Source of the DNA: Desulfovibrio sp.
Lineage (GTDB): Bacteria > Desulfobacterota > Desulfovibrionia > Desulfovibrionales > Desulfovibrionaceae
Assembly: GCA_014804865.1 (NCBI GenBank)
Contig: JAAUYY010000037.1
Location: forward strand, 1 to 8,690
DNA length: 8,690 nucleotides
Direction of reading: 5' to 3'
Of this stretch, positions 6,146 through 8,690 are shown piece by piece. The translations under genes were made by a program, and so were the position numbers. Within the stretch, counting starts at the first letter, position 1. Each line of letters starts with the position of its first letter. The notes below the pieces were generated by a model. That model worked only from the letters and a program-made list of their open reading frames with translations, had not been told where the DNA came from and made no database searches.

Positions 6146-7285
6146 ATGACTCCCTTATACATGGAAAAGCTGGCCTGCTCCTGGTTCTTTGTCGCGCCCT
6201 CCCTGGCCTACGGACTCTTTACCTCCCGCCTGCCCGCTATCCGGCAGGCCGTAAAGGCGGACGATTCGCAAATCGCGACTCTACTGCTCGGCCTCGGGCT
6301 ATCGACGCTCTGCGCCCTGCTCGCGAGCGATAGAATCCTGGAAAAATTCGGCGCCCGCAAGGCGACGGCTTTCGCCATAATTTGGCTTGTCTGCGGAATA
6401 ACTCTCCTCTGCCTCGCCTTGAGTTTCTGGCAAATTCTCGTCTGCGCCGTCCTGACCGGCTTTGGCGTCGGTCTCTGCGACGTGGGGATGAACGCGATGG
6501 GGCTAGCTCTCGAAAAAAGAAGCGGAAAATACTGTATGTCGTTTTTACACGCGGTCTCCGGGCTCGGAGGCGTGGCCGGCGCCGTCTCCGGCTCCCTCTT
6601 CGCCGCGCGGACTCTCTCGCCTTTCGCTAACGCCGCGCTCGTTCTAGGCCTCTATCTATGCGTCTTGCCCTTCGCGTGGCGTCGCCTGGGACAATCGCCC
6701 GAAATCATGGAGCGAAGAACGGGCGGTCTCGGCTCCTTGCCCCTCTTCGTCTTCGTCTGCGGCGTTCTCGGGCTTATTTGCCATATAGCCGAAGGTTCCG
6801 TCGGCTCCTGGGGAAGCGTGTTCCTGCATTCGGTCAAGGGAGCGCCGCAGGACGAGGCCGCTCTCGCTTTCGCCATGTTCACCGGCGCGCTGGTAGCCAG
6901 TCGCTTTTTCGCGGACTGGTTTCGCTCCGTCCTTGGCGATTTTTTATTAATGCTCGGCGGATCGCTCTTTGGCGCCGCGGGCATGGCTCTGGTACTCCTC
7001 GCGTCCAATCCGCTGATCTGTCTGGTCGGCTACGCCGTCATGGGCTTTGGACTCGGCCCCGTCGTTCCCATCCTCTTTAGCCGCGCCGGAGCCGCGAAGG
7101 GAGTAACCACAGCCCAGGCCAGCGCCCTTGTTTCAATTTTCTCTTACGCCGGCTTGCTCTTCTTTCCGCCATTCCTTGGCTATCTCGCCAAAACCGTAGG
7201 GCTCGCGCCGAGTCTCTGGCTTATCGTCGCTCTGTGTCTTATTCAGGCGCTGGGCGCGGCGGCTTTTCTAAAGCGGCGCGTCTAA
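6146..7285 (+). CDS. Major facilitator superfamily transporter, YbjJ-like
   Basis: This 379-residue inner-membrane protein is composed almost entirely of hydrophobic segments, about twelve, the usual MFS count. The D112-V-G-M-N-A stretch followed by S-F-L-H-A-V-S-G-L-G-G (132-142) and the EGSVGSWGSVFL stretch (216-227) in the second half resemble the YbjJ-like group of MFS permeases. An MFS loop 2-3 motif is seen as SDRILEKFGARKA (61-73), and GLGPVVPILFSRAG (302-315) is another typical stretch. The substrate is unknown. The frame is open back to 5771, overlapping the RsbRD gene on the other strand. The start at 6146 is preferred because CGGAG lies six bases upstream and because the extension has no transporter features; ATGs at 6143 and 6161 are alternatives. 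It is divergent from the dsr operon and need not be functionally linked to it. Confidence 0.88.
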   Translation: MTPLYMEKLACSWFFVAPSLAYGLFTSRLPAIRQAVKADDSQIATLLLGLGLSTLCALLASDRILEKFGARKATAFAIIWLVCGITLLCLALSFWQILVCAVLTGFGVGLCDVGMNAMGLALEKRSGKYCMSFLHAVSGLGGVAGAVSGSLFAARTLSPFANAALVLGLYLCVLPFAWRRLGQSPEIMERRTGGLGSLPLFVFVCGVLGLICHIAEGSVGSWGSVFLHSVKGAPQDEAALAFAMFTGALVASRFFADWFRSVLGDFLLMLGGSLFGAAGMALVLLASNPLICLVGYAVMGFGLGPVVPILFSRAGAAKGVTTAQASALVSIFSYAGLLFFPPFLGYLAKTVGLAPSLWLIVALCLIQALGAAAFLKRRV

Positions 7286-7307
7286 GGCGCGACTTGTCTT
7301 CGCTCTA

Positions 7308-7336
7308 TTGACAAGCATAGTATTCTATAGTATGTT
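7308..7336 (+). promoter_or_regulatory. Candidate sigma70-type promoter of the nuclease gene
   Basis: A perfect TTGACA (7308-7313), a 17-base spacer and TATGTT (7331-7336, 4/6) precede the nuclease gene; transcription would begin near 7343. The surrounding bases (7317-7350) are much richer in A and T than the flanking genes. The -35 overlaps one arm of a CTTGTC/GACAAG inverted repeat (7293-7298 and 7310-7315). Confidence 0.6.
7317..7333. repeat. Tandem ATAGTAT repeat between -35 and -10, probable operator
   Basis: ATAGTAT occurs at 7317-7323 and 7327-7333, a 10-base period, so both copies face the same side of the helix. The wider 19 bases (7316-7334) also read as an imperfect inverted repeat (7 of 9 pairs). 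The site fills the promoter spacer, where a bound protein would block RNA polymerase. Confidence 0.45.
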
Positions 7337-7419
7337 ATATTTAATTAAAAAAGCGAATTGGGCAGCGTCCGACAAGTTTTCTTCAATCCGCGTCGCGGCG
7401 TCCGCCGGAGGATATGGAC

Positions 7420-8664
7420 ATGGAAGAATTGGAGGCGAAAGCGGAGAGGGGATTTAAAACTCTCCTCGCTAAAGTTGGCAAAGAGAGGAGCGACTTAAAG
7501 AATCGCGCGAAAGAGACTGGCGAGAGATTTTCGCCCTTTTCGGAAGATCTGATTTACATGGGCGAAATTGGAGTCGAGCGAATCCTGACCATTTTGTTTT
7601 CTCCAGACGGAGCGCATGGGCAGGGAAAGCTCTTTCTTGACGGACTTCTTGAGCTGATCTCGGAGGCGGAGTTGCCGTCGCCCGACGAAAATTTAGCTAT
7701 CGTCGATAAAGAGCGCTGGTTTTGGGGAAAAAAATCCTCCAGGCGCGCGGATATGGTAATCGAGGCGTCCGAATTTATTCTGGCGATTGAAATTAAACTC
7801 GACGCGGAAGATCGCGCGGGGCAATTCGCGGATTATCTTATATGGCTGAATCGCGTAAGCCGCGGGAGGAAGTTTTACGCTGTTTACCTGGCGCCATCCG
7901 GACGCCTTCCGACGGAAGAGTCGTTGCCGCGCGAGATCGCCGATAATTTTCGCGAGCATTGGAGCGCCCTTTCCTGGGAACGCCTGCTCGAAGAATTGAA
8001 AAATAAAGCGGTTGAAACTCCGGACAGGGTTCGGATCTTTGTCGAGGATTTTTGCGGCGGGGTTTATGAAACTCTACAAAAACAAGGACAATCGCCGATG
8101 AACATGGAAATAGCGCGTCTTATCGCCAACGAATGCGGAGCCGACGAGCTCGCGGCCGCCGCCGCTATCAAAAGTAGCTACGACTTGGCCGCGATAATTA
8201 TCATAAACCAATGGAGCGAGCGCCTAAAGAGCGAATTGCTTGAACGCGGAGTCAAGGTCGAAATCGAGCGAGAGGAATTAAGCGCCCCGCCTCGCGGGGA
8301 GTGGGTTATCCTCAAAGTTACATATCCTTTAAAAAAATTGATCGTCGGCGTCTGCGTCGCCCCGTATTATAACTGGACTCTTGACTGGGGTTTGTGGGCG
8401 AAAGGCTGGGAGTTTAATAGTATGGACGAATGCAAAGCGCATCCATATATAAACGCCGCGATTGAGAAATTCGATGCGACCGACTTGTCGTACAATTATA
8501 TAGTCCGCGATTCCGCAGGCGATTTTCGCTATGACGATCCGCGGATTCTCGCGCTTTTGCGAGATCCCTCTCGCGTTTTTTTGGCCGACAAACTTTTCGA
8601 GCTATGCCAGGAGGTCGAAGCCATGCCGCCGCAAAGCGCCGAGGATTTATTAAGCGACGACTAG
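7420..8664 (+). CDS. PD-(D/E)XK nuclease superfamily protein, PDDEXK_4-like
   Basis: This 414-residue soluble protein has, in its N-terminal half, the pattern of the PDDEXK_4 family. The stretch FSPDGAHGQGKLFLDGLL (60-77) matches the family's typical L-(D/S)P-x-G-x-H-G-x-G-x-x-F-L signature. The catalytic core follows: D111 in RRADMVIE, then E124-x-K126 in AIEIKLDAED, then Q135 and Y139 after it. All catalytic acidic residues and the lysine are present, so metal-dependent DNA or RNA cleavage is plausible. Residues from about 200 to 414 match nothing I recognise; they include a Trp-rich stretch (about 318-332) and an acidic C terminus. The start at 7420 is preferred over 7414 because GGAGG (7407-7411) is eight bases from it but only two from 7414. 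It has its own promoter. Such proteins occur singly, often in defence or mobile regions, and the partner, if any, would lie beyond the right edge. Cellular role unknown. Confidence 0.8.
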   Translation: MEELEAKAERGFKTLLAKVGKERSDLKNRAKETGERFSPFSEDLIYMGEIGVERILTILFSPDGAHGQGKLFLDGLLELISEAELPSPDENLAIVDKERWFWGKKSSRRADMVIEASEFILAIEIKLDAEDRAGQFADYLIWLNRVSRGRKFYAVYLAPSGRLPTEESLPREIADNFREHWSALSWERLLEELKNKAVETPDRVRIFVEDFCGGVYETLQKQGQSPMNMEIARLIANECGADELAAAAAIKSSYDLAAIIIINQWSERLKSELLERGVKVEIEREELSAPPRGEWVILKVTYPLKKLIVGVCVAPYYNWTLDWGLWAKGWEFNSMDECKAHPYINAAIEKFDATDLSYNYIVRDSAGDFRYDDPRILALLRDPSRVFLADKLFELCQEVEAMPPQSAEDLLSDD

Positions 8665-8690
8665 GCTTCGCCTTCAGTCTCGCCCTTTTC

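Noticed and set aside
7293..7315. CTTGTC/GACAAG inverted repeat just after the MFS stop, as a terminator
   Set aside because: The stem is only six base pairs with an 11-base loop, and no run of T follows. One arm is part of the TTGACA -35 box, so I count it only as a possible regulatory site.
1..8690. tRNA, rRNA, CRISPR arrays, insertion sequences
   Set aside because: The gaps between genes are short, and I saw no cloverleaf, regularly spaced repeats, transposase or terminal inverted repeats on either strand.

Overview
The window comes from a dissimilatory sulfur-metabolising bacterium, most likely a sulfate-reducing member of the Desulfobacterota (classical Deltaproteobacteria). The evidence is a complete dsrMKJOP cluster in canonical order on the minus strand, headed by a stand-alone RsbRD-type sensor-domain gene. 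As far as I recall, that pairing occurs in Desulfovibrio-like sulfate reducers. No sulfur-oxidiser accessory genes (dsrE/F/H) are visible. The genus cannot be fixed from this window, and dsrAB, dsrC and sat/apr are not in it.

Layout, left to right. Positions 1-80 hold only the first 26 codons of an unrecognised minus-strand gene, with a good ribosome binding site and a strong candidate promoter about 130 bases upstream. Positions 251-280 hold a clear rho-independent terminator that ends the dsr transcript. Positions 316-5931 (minus strand) hold, in transcription order, an RsbRD_N-domain protein, dsrM, dsrK, dsrJ, dsrO and dsrP. The five dsr genes are separated by -1 to 12 bases and are probably translationally coupled. 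Positions 5932-6145 are a divergent intergenic region with a promoter for the dsr operon (TTGACG-18-TATAAA) whose -10 element overlaps a perfect TATAAT reading the other way. Positions 6146-7285 (plus) hold an MFS transporter of the YbjJ-like type. Positions 7420-8664 (plus) hold a PD-(D/E)XK nuclease-family protein of the PDDEXK_4 type, with its own TTGACA promoter and a phased 7-base repeat between -35 and -10. No gene-free stretch exceeds 300 bases.

How the genes work together. DsrMKJOP is a transmembrane redox complex. DsrM (haem b, quinone side) and DsrK (cytoplasmic HdrD-like iron-sulfur protein) exchange electrons between menaquinone and the cytoplasmic DsrC thiol/trisulfide system. 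DsrJ (tri-haem cytochrome c), DsrO (Tat-exported iron-sulfur protein) and DsrP (NrfD-like membrane protein) form the periplasm-facing module. The small RsbRD-domain protein at the head of the operon is a candidate sensor or accessory factor with no established role. The transporter and the nuclease read away from the operon and look like accessory genes; the nuclease may belong to a defence or mobile locus extending past the right edge.

The main biology is a known system. The less explained parts are the RsbRD protein, the shared divergent promoter and the lone nuclease with its probable operator.
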